Assembly: GCA_027886865.1 (NCBI GenBank)
Contig: JAPCJR010000002.1
Span: 89,795-153,794, forward strand
DNA length: 64,000 nucleotides
Reading direction: 5' to 3'
Origin: Nitrososphaerota archaeon
GTDB lineage: Archaea > Thermoproteota > Nitrososphaeria > Nitrososphaerales > UBA183
The position numbers were made by a program, and so were the translations under genes. The notes under the pieces were generated by a model, which was not told the origin of the DNA, made no database searches, and worked only from the letters and a program-made list of their open reading frames with translations. Of this stretch, positions 9,096-17,391 are shown in pieces (positions within the stretch are counted from its first letter, which is position 1; the number at the start of each line of letters is the position of its first letter).

Positions 9096-9708
9096 AGCGA
9101 CCCCTCCTCTCTATCTCCTGAAGCTTCCTGGTGACCTCCTTCGTCCTCTTCTCTCCAACGACTAGAGCGTAGCCGGTGAGGAAGGAGCTCATCACGCTGG
9201 AGGATACGTCCGAGTGGGCCCCTATCAGCGTCTCTTTGATCAGCCTGAGGTCGACGGCGTGGTCCTCTACTTTCAGGGAGTGCGTCGCTAGGCCGAAGTC
9301 GATGAGATACACGCCTTCGTCCCCGACAATCACGTTGGACGTGGTCAGGTCGCCGTGCATGATGCCAGCGCGATGGAGCTTCCCTACCGCCGTCCCGAAC
9401 TCCTTCGAGACCCTGCCGTTGTCGCTTTCGGCGGACTGCAGGAAGGACTTCAACCTGGGTCCGTCGATGTGCTGCATCACGAGGAGCGACTCGCGTGGTG
9501 AAGTGTAGTAGAGGTACGGGACCCTTACCCCGGCGGACCTTGCGTCTCGGATTATCTGGGCTTCATGGATAGTCCTCTGTCCCCTGATCTCATCGTCGAG
9601 CTCTGGCAACCGATATGGGAGAGGCTTTCGGAACTTGAAGACGGCTTCCTCGCCGGCCCAGTCTCCGATCAGCAGGTCCGCCTCTGCGCCCCGATAGAGC
9701 AGCTTCAC
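9079..9708 (-). CDS. bud32: KEOPS kinase/ATPase subunit Bud32
   Basis: Atypical small protein kinase of the KEOPS complex, 209 residues. The GTG at 9708 overlaps the TGA of kae1 in a GTGA and gives MKLLYRGAEADLL, the usual Bud32 beginning; a longer upstream reading would lie inside kae1 and has no support. Visible kinase elements are the Lys in AVFKFRK, catalytic HGDLTTSNVIV and metal-binding LIDFGLA. In several euryarchaea Kae1 and Bud32 are fused; here they are separate but translationally coupled. Confidence 0.95.
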   Translation of the reverse strand: MKLLYRGAEADLLIGDWAGEEAVFKFRKPLPYRLPELDDEIRGQRTIHEAQIIRDARSAGVRVPYLYYTSPRESLLVMQHIDGPRLKSFLQSAESDNGRVSKEFGTAVGKLHRAGIMHGDLTTSNVIVGDEGVYLIDFGLATHSLKVEDHAVDLRLIKETLIGAHSDVSSSVMSSFLTGYALVVGEKRTKEVTRKLQEIERRGRYARVE

Positions 9709-10709
9709 GCGCCTCCCCTCCAGGGTAGTTGTACCGTGTCCAGACGCCAGGACTGCCTGATGACGCTCTTCTCGATTGGGATGGACAGGCCAGACCGGTA
9801 GGCGAGGAGACCGGTCCACGCGATCTGGGCACCGCAGTCCCCGCTGTACCGCAGAGGCACCACGTAAAAGGTCGCAGAGTGTCTGCCGACCATCAGGCCC
9901 AGCATCTCCGCCAGCCTCTTGTTCGCGGCCACGCCCCCCACCACCATGAGCTCGTGGTTCCCGGTGAAGGCAAGCGCCCGCTCAGTTACCTCCACGGCGG
10001 TGGCGAAGGCGGTCTCCTGAACGGAGAAGCAGACGTCGTCGAAGGGTTCGCCCGCGTCGATGAGCCGCTTGGCGGCGGTCAGGATGCCCGAGAATGACAC
10101 GTCGTTGCCCTTCACCGTGTATGGTAGCTTGAGATACCTGTGAGAACGCGATGCTGCCTCCTCTATCCGCCTGCCGCAGGGCGACGCGTAGCCCACATAT
10201 CGGCCGAGCTGGTCCAAGAGCTGACCCAGCGTCAGGTCGAGCGTCTCACCCAAGACCCGCCACATTCCCGAAGAGTACGAAACGACCATCGTGTGGCCCC
10301 CAGAGATGAGCAGCACGAGGGGCGAGACCGCGCCCGTGAGCTTGCACCCGAGCTCGATGTGCCCCACGGCATGGTTGACGGCGACGAGCGGCTTTTGGAG
10401 GGAGAGGGCGAGGGTCCTTGCCGTCACGGCTCCCACTCTGAGGCACGGCCCCAGCCCGGGGCCCATCGCGTAGGCTACGGCGTCAATGTCCTTCCATCGG
10501 ACGCCTGACGTCGCCATGGCCTCCTTGACGACCCTCGATGCAGCCGCCGCGTGATGGATCGAGGCTTCCGTCGGGTGGATCCCGCTGCCTTCCGGGGGAG
10601 CGTAGACGTCTCTCACGTCGCAGAGGAGACCCTTCTTCTCAGAGACGACCGCGGCCGAGAACGTGTGAGCGGTGCTCTCAATCCCGAGGACTCGGAGGTC
10701 TCCTTTCAA
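9705..10709 (-). CDS. kae1: tRNA threonylcarbamoyladenosine synthase catalytic subunit Kae1
   Basis: KEOPS catalytic subunit of the ASKHA fold, which transfers threonylcarbamoyl to A37 of tRNA. The 334 residues carry LGIESTAHTF at the N-terminus, the iron-binding NHAVGHIE pair of histidines near residue 110, ISGGHTMVV and the nucleotide-binding VVGGVAANKRL. The start is TTG at 10709. Kae1, Bud32 and Pcc1 are all in this 4.4-kb block; the Cgi121 subunit is not seen. Confidence 0.96.
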   Translation of the reverse strand: MKGDLRVLGIESTAHTFSAAVVSEKKGLLCDVRDVYAPPEGSGIHPTEASIHHAAAASRVVKEAMATSGVRWKDIDAVAYAMGPGLGPCLRVGAVTARTLALSLQKPLVAVNHAVGHIELGCKLTGAVSPLVLLISGGHTMVVSYSSGMWRVLGETLDLTLGQLLDQLGRYVGYASPCGRRIEEAASRSHRYLKLPYTVKGNDVSFSGILTAAKRLIDAGEPFDDVCFSVQETAFATAVEVTERALAFTGNHELMVVGGVAANKRLAEMLGLMVGRHSATFYVVPLRYSGDCGAQIAWTGLLAYRSGLSIPIEKSVIRQSWRLDTVQLPWRGGA

Positions 10710-10828
10710 ATCGCTCTCGGTTCGGCCCCGCGACTCCTGATAAAGTTATTCGACGCGCACCGGCCACGCGTGGACCGCACCCAACTCAGGGATGGGCATT
10801 TCTGACTCCCTGAGCGGCCTTCAGAACG

Positions 10829-10836
10829 TTTTAATC
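10829..10836 (+). promoter_or_regulatory. TATA-like box for the FAH-family gene
   Basis: TTTTAATC, centred about 28 bases before the TTG at 10861, the distance expected for a leaderless archaeal transcript. It supports that TTG over in-frame codons further upstream. Confidence 0.5.
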
Positions 10837-10860
10837 ACCGCGTCGTCTCTTTCGTGGTCA

Positions 10861-11733
10861 TTGAAGCTCTGCAGGTTTCAATCAACGGACCGGGTCTGCT
10901 TCGGAGTCCTCAGGGATGGCTGGCTCCATGACCTGACCTCCGTCGACCAGGACGGCTTCCGGGACCTCAACAGCGCTTACTCGAAGGCCGGCGCCGATGG
11001 TCCGGCGATGGTCTCGCTCCTCGAAGACGGCATTAAGAAGGCCAGGAAGATACGGTTCGAGGAAGGTCTCCTCAAGATCCCGTTGGAGGGCATGGAGATC
11101 TGGGCGGCAGGCGTGACCTATCTCCGGAGCAGGAACGCCCGGGAGACGGAGACGAAATCAAAGGGCATCTACGATTACATCTATGCCGCCGAAAGGCCAG
11201 AGCTCTTCATCAAAGACACGGGGATCCGCTGCAGAGGGCCCGGTGAAGAAGTCTGTGTGAGGAGCGACAGCAAGTGGTCGGTCCCCGAACCGGAGCTCAC
11301 GGTGGTCTTCGACGAAGCAGCCAACGTCGTCGGATACACGGTAGGCAATGACGTGTCGTCGCGCGATATAGAGGGGGAAAACCCGCTCTATCTGCCTCAG
11401 GCCAAGGTATACCGCGGCTCATCCGCCATCGGACCCGTCATAGTCACCCCCGACGAGATACGGGACCCGCGCGCTCTCGGGATAAGCATGAAAATCATCC
11501 GAGAGGGCAGGCCTACCTTCGAAGGCGCAGTGAGCACGTCCCAGATGAAGAGGTCCGTCCCCGAGCTGACAGCGTATCTCAAGCGGGACAACACCCTTAG
11601 GAGGTTCACGCTGCTGATGACTGGCACGTCCATCGTCCCGCCGGACGACTTCACCCTAAAGGAGGGAGACGTCGTCGAGATCGAGATAGAGGGCATCGGT
11701 CTCCTGAGGAACCGCGTGACGCAGCTGCGCTAG
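10861..11733 (+). CDS. FAH-family hydratase/dehydratase, 2-keto-3-deoxy-D-arabinonate dehydratase-like
   Basis: Fumarylacetoacetate-hydrolase fold enzyme of 290 residues. The signature YTVGNDVSSRDIEGENPLYL, the ERPELF segment and the acidic metal ligands in PEPELTVV are clear. The pattern resembles the archaeal 2-keto-3-deoxy-arabinonate dehydratase, which makes 2-oxoglutarate semialdehyde in oxidative pentose breakdown. The convergent neighbour is an aldehyde dehydrogenase that would oxidise exactly that product, so a shared pathway is inferred. Other FAH hydratases or a decarboxylase cannot be excluded. Their stop codons share the four bases CTAG. Confidence 0.78.
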   Translation: MKLCRFQSTDRVCFGVLRDGWLHDLTSVDQDGFRDLNSAYSKAGADGPAMVSLLEDGIKKARKIRFEEGLLKIPLEGMEIWAAGVTYLRSRNARETETKSKGIYDYIYAAERPELFIKDTGIRCRGPGEEVCVRSDSKWSVPEPELTVVFDEAANVVGYTVGNDVSSRDIEGENPLYLPQAKVYRGSSAIGPVIVTPDEIRDPRALGISMKIIREGRPTFEGAVSTSQMKRSVPELTAYLKRDNTLRRFTLLMTGTSIVPPDDFTLKEGDVVEIEIEGIGLLRNRVTQLR

Positions 11734-13196
11734 TACCCCATGTAGACCGTCTTTATCCGCGTGTAGAAGTCGATGCCCTCTTCCCCCTGTTCCTTGAAGC
11801 TGTCTGAGCTGGATTTCTTGATCCCGCCGAAGGGGACCTGAAGCTCGAGCCCTACCGTTGGCCGGTTGATCTTGACTATGCCCGCCTGGACCCTGTCTGC
11901 GAAATCCAGGGCGCTGCCCAAGTTGCTCGTGCAGATGCAGGCGGTCAACCCGAACTCCGACTTGTTGGCGAGCTCCACAGCCTCGTCGACGCTCTTCACT
12001 TCGAAGACGGATAGGACCGGGCCGAAGATCTCCTCCTTCGCTATCTTCATGTCGGCGAAGACGTTGTCGAATATCGTGGGCTGCATGAAATATCCCGTCG
12101 ACGTCGTGGTGGACGGTCTCCCGCCTCCCGCGATGAGGTTCGCCCCCTCTCCCTTTCCTATCTCGACGTACCTGAGGTCCTTCTCAAGCTCCGACCGTGA
12201 GACCGCCGGGCCCATCTCGACGCCCTGCTCCAGACCGTTCCCTACCCGGAAAGACCTTGCCCGGTCCACCAACATGGCCGTGAACCGCTCCTTCACGGAT
12301 TCGTGTACCATCACCCTACTGGTAGCGGTGCACGCTTGGCCAGTGAGGCCGAACGCACTCTTGGCCACGACCTCGACCGCGTCTTCGAGCTTCGCGTCGG
12401 GCAAGACTATCGTCGGGTTCTTGCCGCCCATCTCGAGCTGTATCCTGGCCATCTTACCGGAGTTCGCCCTCGCCCTCTGAATCCCGTCCCCGACCTCGTA
12501 CGAACCCGTGAACGATATCGCATCCACTTCTCTGTTCAGCGCTAGTTCCTCCCCCACGGTGGAACCGGGACCGGTGACCAGGTTGAGGACCCCGGGCGGG
12601 ACCCCGGCCTGCTCCAACGCCGAGACCAACTTGGTCGCTATCCCGGGGGTGAGCGACGCGGGCTTGAACACGACGGAGTTGCCGGAGACGAGTGCAGGGG
12701 CCATCTTCCAGGCTGGAATCGCGATCGGAAAGTTCCACGGGGTCATCAGCACGACGACCCCCACCGGCTCCCTGACTGAATACAGGAAGGTCTTCGGGAA
12801 GCTCGACGGGTAGGTCTTGCCGTCCAGCCTGCTGCCCTGTCCACCGTAAAACCTGAAGAGGTCGACCGCCCTCCTTACCTCGCCTAGGGAATCGGCGAGC
12901 GTCTTGCCTTCCTCCGTGGTGAGAGTCCTTGCGAACTCGTCGACCTTGGACTCGATTATCTCAGCCGCCTTGTAAAGCACCTTCCCCCTCAGGGGCGCGG
13001 GGGTGCTCCTCCAAGAGGCGTGTGCCGCCCGCGCTGACTCCACCGCAGTCTTCGCGTCCTCCCTGGTGGAAAGCTGGAATTCGCCCAGGTCCTGAGCCGG
13101 GTCGGCCGGGTTGGTGACCCTGAACGTCGCTCCATCCTCCGACGGGACCCACTTGCCGCCGATGAAATTCAGGTGCGCCTGCGGCATTTTAATCAC
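11730..13196 (-). CDS. NAD(P)-dependent aldehyde dehydrogenase, 2-oxoglutarate semialdehyde dehydrogenase-like
   Basis: Aldehyde dehydrogenase of 488 residues. It has TPWNFPIAIPAWKMAPAL, the general base Glu in LEMGGKNPTIV, catalytic Cys in GQACTATSR and the C-terminal NRPTVGLELQVPFGGIKKSS block seen in semialdehyde dehydrogenases. Together with the neighbouring FAH protein it could convert 2-oxoglutarate semialdehyde to 2-oxoglutarate. GTG at 13196 and ATG at 13187 are both possible starts; a TATA-like element lies at 13216-13221. Confidence 0.88.
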   Translation of the reverse strand: MIKMPQAHLNFIGGKWVPSEDGATFRVTNPADPAQDLGEFQLSTREDAKTAVESARAAHASWRSTPAPLRGKVLYKAAEIIESKVDEFARTLTTEEGKTLADSLGEVRRAVDLFRFYGGQGSRLDGKTYPSSFPKTFLYSVREPVGVVVLMTPWNFPIAIPAWKMAPALVSGNSVVFKPASLTPGIATKLVSALEQAGVPPGVLNLVTGPGSTVGEELALNREVDAISFTGSYEVGDGIQRARANSGKMARIQLEMGGKNPTIVLPDAKLEDAVEVVAKSAFGLTGQACTATSRVMVHESVKERFTAMLVDRARSFRVGNGLEQGVEMGPAVSRSELEKDLRYVEIGKGEGANLIAGGGRPSTTTSTGYFMQPTIFDNVFADMKIAKEEIFGPVLSVFEVKSVDEAVELANKSEFGLTACICTSNLGSALDFADRVQAGIVKINRPTVGLELQVPFGGIKKSSSDSFKEQGEEGIDFYTRIKTVYMGY

Positions 13197-13215
13197 GAAC
13201 CTCGACCAAGGGGTC

Positions 13216-13221
13216 CGATAT
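13216..13221 (-). promoter_or_regulatory. TATA-like box for the aldehyde dehydrogenase gene
   Basis: ATATAT within GCATATATCGG on the minus strand, 22-31 bases before the two candidate starts (13196, 13187). Confidence 0.45.
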
Positions 13222-13330
13222 ATGCTTCAATCCAATCGCATGGACCAGCATTCACACGCACGTCCCAGCGTGGGCGGTCTATTGCCGCGGGTCAAGGTTA
13301 TCAGTGTGGATTCCCGACGGGAGCGCAACC

Positions 13331-13771
13331 GTGGCACAGCGAGAGATCCAGTCCGTCGAGGTATCGTGTTTTGTGCACGCCACCGAGGACGATGCTAAGG
13401 TGAAGAAGTCGATCAGGGGGCTTCTGGCGACAGAAGAAGAGCCTACCGAGGAGGTGCTGGAGGGCCACTACGGGAACAAGATCATCCATGCCACCTGGCA
13501 TCTCACGGGGGACGACGCCTGGACGGCATTCCGGAGCGTGGCGGAAGCTCTGGGGAAGGAAGGGAGGGAAGAATTGCTCAGGAACCTCTCTGCGCACACG
13601 GACGAACACGGAGCCCTATATCTCAGGATCAATAAGCAGACGCTCATCCGGGGCACCGCCATGCTCGCTTCGAGCGACCCCGTGAGGGTGAGGGTCAAGC
13701 CCCGCGGCTTCATGATGAAGGGCAGCCCGGAGCAGTTCTATGGCAGGCTGATGGGGTCGATAGCCGGGTGA
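13331..13771 (+). CDS. Exosome-associated RNA-binding protein (COG1325 type)
   Basis: A 146-residue protein of the archaeal exosome-subunit-like COG1325 family. It shows the typical SVEVSCFVHATEDDAKVKKSI start, GHYGNKIIHA, and an alternating basic C-terminal half ending RVRVKPRGFMMKG. The GTG at 13331 sits just before the family's usual first strand; a GTG at 13304 would add nine residues. It is followed by the Pop5-like gene in a GTGA overlap, the same pairing with RNase P genes seen in other archaea. Its biochemical role is not established. Confidence 0.7.
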   Translation: MAQREIQSVEVSCFVHATEDDAKVKKSIRGLLATEEEPTEEVLEGHYGNKIIHATWHLTGDDAWTAFRSVAEALGKEGREELLRNLSAHTDEHGALYLRINKQTLIRGTAMLASSDPVRVRVKPRGFMMKGSPEQFYGRLMGSIAG

Positions 13772-14052
13772 CGCACCCACAGAAACGGAAGCGATACCTC
13801 CTGCTCTCCTCAGACAAGGAGATCGGGCCGTCCGGGCAGAAGGAAGCAGTCAGGCTGCTGTTCGAGAGGTATCCGGACCTCGACCCGAAGAAGATGGTGT
13901 GGGTGGGCAGCTCGCTTATCTTCCGGACGGACCAGCTGAGGCTGCCTGAGATGAAGCTCAGCCTCATCATACGGGTCGGAGAGGCAACGCTAGTCCCCAA
14001 GAGCGCGTCCGGATCAATCAGCAAGCTCAAAAGAGCCGCGAAGCCCCGGTAG
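13768..14052 (+). CDS. rnp2: RNase P protein component, Pop5/Rnp2-like
   Basis: A 94-residue basic protein with KRKRYLLLSS at the N-terminus, a central VWVGSSLIFR strand and LSLIIRVGEATLVPKSASGS, which fits the archaeal Rpp14/Pop5 family that assists 5' maturation of tRNAs. The short length and divergence make this family assignment moderate. Its GTG overlaps the stop codon of the exosome-associated gene, and that context is a large part of the evidence. Confidence 0.55.
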   Translation: MTHPQKRKRYLLLSSDKEIGPSGQKEAVRLLFERYPDLDPKKMVWVGSSLIFRTDQLRLPEMKLSLIIRVGEATLVPKSASGSISKLKRAAKPR

Positions 14053-14060
14053 CGGCGGGC

Positions 14061-14438
14061 ATGGTAAAGTACTTCACCGAGGAATACTTCAAGGACGTCG
14101 AGAACAAGCTAGTCGCGGACCCCAAGTGGCTGGAAGATACCAAGGGCGTCAAGACGACGATTCTCCTCGGCGCAACGGACCAGGGCGCGGCCTTTCTGCT
14201 CAAGGTCGAGGACGGGGTAACCAGCATCTCGAAGGCCGAGGCCGGAACGGCCGCCGAGTTCACTTTCGAGGGGAGCTATGACACCTGGACTAAGGTCGCA
14301 AAGGGCGAGGTCGACCTCCAGTCCGCCGTGCTCAAGGGCTTGCTCAAGTTCAGGGGTTCGATAACCAAGATCCTGTTCTACAAGAACCGCTTCGTCAGGA
14401 TAGCCGAGGTCATCCGGGCCGTGCCCGTGGATTTCTAG
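14061..14438 (+). CDS. SCP2 sterol-carrier domain protein
   Basis: A single SCP2 domain of 125 residues, with the strand pattern TTILLGATDQGAAFLLKVEDG, an Asp/Glu-rich turn and the GSYDTWTKVAKGEVDLQSAVLKG helix (quoted in parts). These domains bind acyl chains or acyl-CoA in a hydrophobic tunnel. It sits convergent to the DUF35-thiolase-acyl-CoA dehydrogenase block, so a role in acyl-CoA handling is inferred. The stop codons of this gene and of the DUF35 gene share CTAG. Confidence 0.82.
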   Translation: MVKYFTEEYFKDVENKLVADPKWLEDTKGVKTTILLGATDQGAAFLLKVEDGVTSISKAEAGTAAEFTFEGSYDTWTKVAKGEVDLQSAVLKGLLKFRGSITKILFYKNRFVRIAEVIRAVPVDF

Positions 14439-14878
14439 GACGCGACCACGAAGACGTAGTACGGCGAGCCTTGAGCGGTCTTCCGGGCCTCGAGCCTCAG
14501 CTTCATGCCTGGCGCGAGCTTCTCGATGCTCGAGCCCTCGACCCATGCGAGTATCTTCAGCCCTTCGTTCAGCCTCCCGATCGCCACGATGTAAGGGTCG
14601 CTCTCCACGAAGCTCGTGGGGGTCACGATGACGTAGGTGAACGTCAGGAGTTCCGCGTCAGTCCCCATGCTTATCCATTCCGCGTCGCCGCTCATGCACC
14701 TCGGACAGTCGGTCTGCGGTGGGAAGCTGACCTCGCCGCAGGCCTTGCATCGGGTCGTGACGAACTTCCCCTCCTTTAGCGAGTCCCAGAATTGATGCGT
14801 CTTGGAGATGGGCAGGTTGAACGTGAGGTTCAGAGTCCTTCGGGAGTGCAGGGTCGGAGGCTCGGCGTCCACGGTCAT
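14435..14878 (-). CDS. DUF35 zinc-ribbon/OB-fold protein, thiolase partner
   Basis: A 147-residue protein with a rubredoxin-like zinc ribbon (CKACGEVSFPPQTDCPRC near residues 40-57) followed by an OB fold. Such proteins form complexes with SCP-x type thiolases and act as acyl-CoA scaffolds. Its ATG overlaps the thiolase stop codon (ATGA), so the two proteins are very likely made and used together. Confidence 0.85.
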   Translation of the reverse strand: MTVDAEPPTLHSRRTLNLTFNLPISKTHQFWDSLKEGKFVTTRCKACGEVSFPPQTDCPRCMSGDAEWISMGTDAELLTFTYVIVTPTSFVESDPYIVAIGRLNEGLKILAWVEGSSIEKLAPGMKLRLEARKTAQGSPYYVFVVAS

Positions 14879-16038
14879 GCGCTCCTCGACAGGACGGTCA
14901 CATAGCAGTAGTGGCCCGTGCCCCCCACGTTGTGCACGAGCCCGTTCCCCTTCTTCAATGGGACCTGTCTCTTCCCGGCTTCGCCCCTCAGCTGCTTGGA
15001 GACCTCGACCATCATAGACACCCCTGTCGCGCCCACGGGATGGCCCTTTGCCTTCAGGCCCCCATCGACGTTCACTGGGATCCTTCCGCCTATCTCCGTC
15101 TGTCCGTCGCGGATCATCTTGGCACCTTCGCCCTTGGCGCAGAAGCCCAGGTCTTCGTATGCCATGAGCTCGGCTATGGTGAAGCAGTCGTGGCAGGTCG
15201 CAACGTCCATGTCCTGGGGGGTCATCCTGGATGCGGCGTACGCCTTCCGTGCGGCGTCCACCGTTGCCGCCAGGCCGACGTAGTCGTCCCTCTTGCTGAG
15301 GTTCGCCGAATCCGAAGAGACCCCCATGCCCTTGATCCAGACCGGCGTGTCGGTGAGCCTCCTCGCCGTCTCCTCGCTCGCCAAGATGACGGTCGCCGAC
15401 CCGTCCGTGATAGGGCAGGCGTCATACAGCTTGAGCGGCCAGGATACCATCTGCGAGCCCATAGCTTTCTCCAGGGTAATCTCCTTCTGGAACTGAGCGA
15501 GCGGGTTCATCGAAGCGTAGTGGTGGGCCTTGACGGCCACCCTCGCCAGGTCTTCCTGCGTCGTTCCGAAGCGGTTCATGTGCGCGACGGCGTACAGGGC
15601 ATAGTAGGCGGGGAAGGTCATCCCGTAGTTCTCGAACTCCCAGAGATACGAACCGGCCCTACCCATCAGCTCCACCGACGTGAGCGTGTCGACTTCGGTC
15701 ATCTTCTCGAGGCCGACCGCCATCGAGATCTCGGACTCGCCGCTGGCCACGCTCAGGTATGCGTTCTTCACGGCTGCGCTCCCGCTCGCGCAAGCGGCCT
15801 CGACCCGCATCGTAGGAACATTATGGAATCCGGCGTATTCATTGACGACCACCGCCGGCAGAGACTCCTCGTACCAACCGCCTGCGCTGCCCAAAGTGAC
15901 GCTCTCTATCTGCTTCTTTTCGACGCCTGCGTCCTCCATGGCACCCTTTATCGACTCGAAGGCAAGCTCCGCAATGTCGACGTCCGTCCTCCTGCCGAAT
16001 TTGGAGTGTCCGATGCCGACGATGGCGACCTTTCTCAT
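14875..16038 (-). CDS. SCP-x-type thiolase (acetyl-CoA C-acyltransferase)
   Basis: A 387-residue thiolase with the nucleophilic Cys in EAACASGSAAV near residue 84, HDCFTIAE, the GGLKAKGHPVGATG His-containing loop and the end HNVGGTGHYCYV. It either cleaves 3-ketoacyl-CoA in beta-oxidation or condenses acetyl-CoA; the acyl-CoA dehydrogenase and fused hydroxyacyl-CoA dehydrogenase/hydratase upstream favour degradation, but this is inference. It is coupled to the DUF35 partner. Confidence 0.88.
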   Translation of the reverse strand: MRKVAIVGIGHSKFGRRTDVDIAELAFESIKGAMEDAGVEKKQIESVTLGSAGGWYEESLPAVVVNEYAGFHNVPTMRVEAACASGSAAVKNAYLSVASGESEISMAVGLEKMTEVDTLTSVELMGRAGSYLWEFENYGMTFPAYYALYAVAHMNRFGTTQEDLARVAVKAHHYASMNPLAQFQKEITLEKAMGSQMVSWPLKLYDACPITDGSATVILASEETARRLTDTPVWIKGMGVSSDSANLSKRDDYVGLAATVDAARKAYAASRMTPQDMDVATCHDCFTIAELMAYEDLGFCAKGEGAKMIRDGQTEIGGRIPVNVDGGLKAKGHPVGATGVSMMVEVSKQLRGEAGKRQVPLKKGNGLVHNVGGTGHYCYVTVLSRSA

Positions 16039-16091
16039 TGCGGAATCATCCGAATAGGGGTTTTCCTCTATTTCAACGATGCTGTGGCTGG

Positions 16092-17291
16092 TCAGGACCG
16101 GCCGATGACGCCCATCTCTTTTGCTATCTCTTTCATTATGGTCAACCTCTGGATGTCGTTGGTGCCCTCGTACGTCTTGATTACCTGGGAGTCCCGGAGT
16201 ATCCTCTCGACCTGCATGTCGGCTGAAACTCCGTATGCGCCCATGATGAGCATCGCCTTGTGGGCGTTCGTCTCGGCCGCCTCGGTGGCCACTATCTTCG
16301 CGATCGAGGATGCCTTGATGAATTCCTTGCCCTTCTTGGTCAGCGTCGCCGCCCAGTACGTGAGCAGACGCGCCGTCTGCACCGCTACCGCCATCTCAGC
16401 TATCTTGAACTGGACCTGCTGGTAGGTGAGAAGGTATTCGCCGAAGGTCTGTCTCTGCGTCGAGTAGTTGAGCGCAGCTTCCAGGGCGGCCTGCGCCAGT
16501 CCCGTGCCCTGAGCGGCCACACCGACCCTCCCGTAGTCGTATGTCGTCAGTGCGACGTTCACGCCGCGCCCGACCTCTCCGACGACGTTCTCCTCCGGGA
16601 CCTCTAGGTTCTCGAAGACCAGCTCGACGGGCTGGTCTCCCCTGAGCCCCATCGTGTCTATCCTCTGACCGACACGCAGCCCCGCCGCTCCCTTCTCGGT
16701 GATGAAGGCGGTCACCCCTCTGTGCCTCTTGGCTTCTTCGGGGGGGCTCGTTCGGGCGAATATCAGGTAGATGTCCGCTTTGTCTCCGTTGGTGATGAAC
16801 ACCTTCTTGCCGTTTATCATGTACTTCCCTCCTTCCCTTTTCGCCGTGGTGCTGATGCCCGCCACGTCGGACCCCGCCCCGGGTTCGGTCATCGCGTGCG
16901 CCGCTATCTTCTCGCCGCGCGCTATCGGAGTCAGGAACCTCCGCTTCTGCTCCGGCGTCCCGAAGCGGAAGAGCGGGACCGAGACCAGGTAGTTAGCGCC
17001 CACAACGGCCGAGAACGCGGCAGAGAAGCGAGCGAGCTCCTCCGTGGCCAGCACCAACGACAGGTCGTCGCCGCCGCTGCCTCCATACTCTTCCGGGAAG
17101 GGCACCCCGAAGAGGCCCAGCCGACCTGCCTTCCTGACCAGCTCCATGTCCATCTCGTTCTCCCTGTCTATCTTCGGAGCTTGGGGCGCGAGCTCCTTCT
17201 CGGCGAACTCCCTGACCACCTTGCGGAAGGCTTCGTGCTCCTCCGAGACCTCAATGACATAGTCCAGCGAACTCGGCGAGAGGGTGCTCAA
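16092..17291 (-). CDS. Acyl-CoA dehydrogenase
   Basis: FAD-dependent acyl-CoA dehydrogenase of 399 residues with the standard layout: N-terminal helical domain, AHAMTEPGAGSDVAGI (FAD/substrate), a beta domain with INGKKVFITNG, and a C-terminal helical domain with RQTFGEYL and KTYEGTNDIQRL. The catalytic Glu is probably in YEGTNDI, as in short-chain members. It performs the first oxidation of beta-oxidation; the electron acceptor (ETF) is not encoded here. Confidence 0.93.
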   Translation of the reverse strand: MSTLSPSSLDYVIEVSEEHEAFRKVVREFAEKELAPQAPKIDRENEMDMELVRKAGRLGLFGVPFPEEYGGSGGDDLSLVLATEELARFSAAFSAVVGANYLVSVPLFRFGTPEQKRRFLTPIARGEKIAAHAMTEPGAGSDVAGISTTAKREGGKYMINGKKVFITNGDKADIYLIFARTSPPEEAKRHRGVTAFITEKGAAGLRVGQRIDTMGLRGDQPVELVFENLEVPEENVVGEVGRGVNVALTTYDYGRVGVAAQGTGLAQAALEAALNYSTQRQTFGEYLLTYQQVQFKIAEMAVAVQTARLLTYWAATLTKKGKEFIKASSIAKIVATEAAETNAHKAMLIMGAYGVSADMQVERILRDSQVIKTYEGTNDIQRLTIMKEIAKEMGVIGRS

Positions 17292-17391
17292 TGAGCCGAC
17301 CCCTCATCGGTCAAGGGAAGCGCAGAACCCGTTGCGACCGTCAAGCGTATTTCGGCTCTTGACCAAGAGGCCAAACCTGATAACAGTTTCC

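Noticed and set aside
9709..9819. 37-codon upstream extension of bud32
   Set aside because: Lies inside kae1 in another frame; the GTG overlapping the kae1 stop gives the normal Bud32 start.
14911..16425. 504-codon plus-strand frame opposite the thiolase gene
   Set aside because: Spans parts of two real genes on the other strand and has no recognisable domain.
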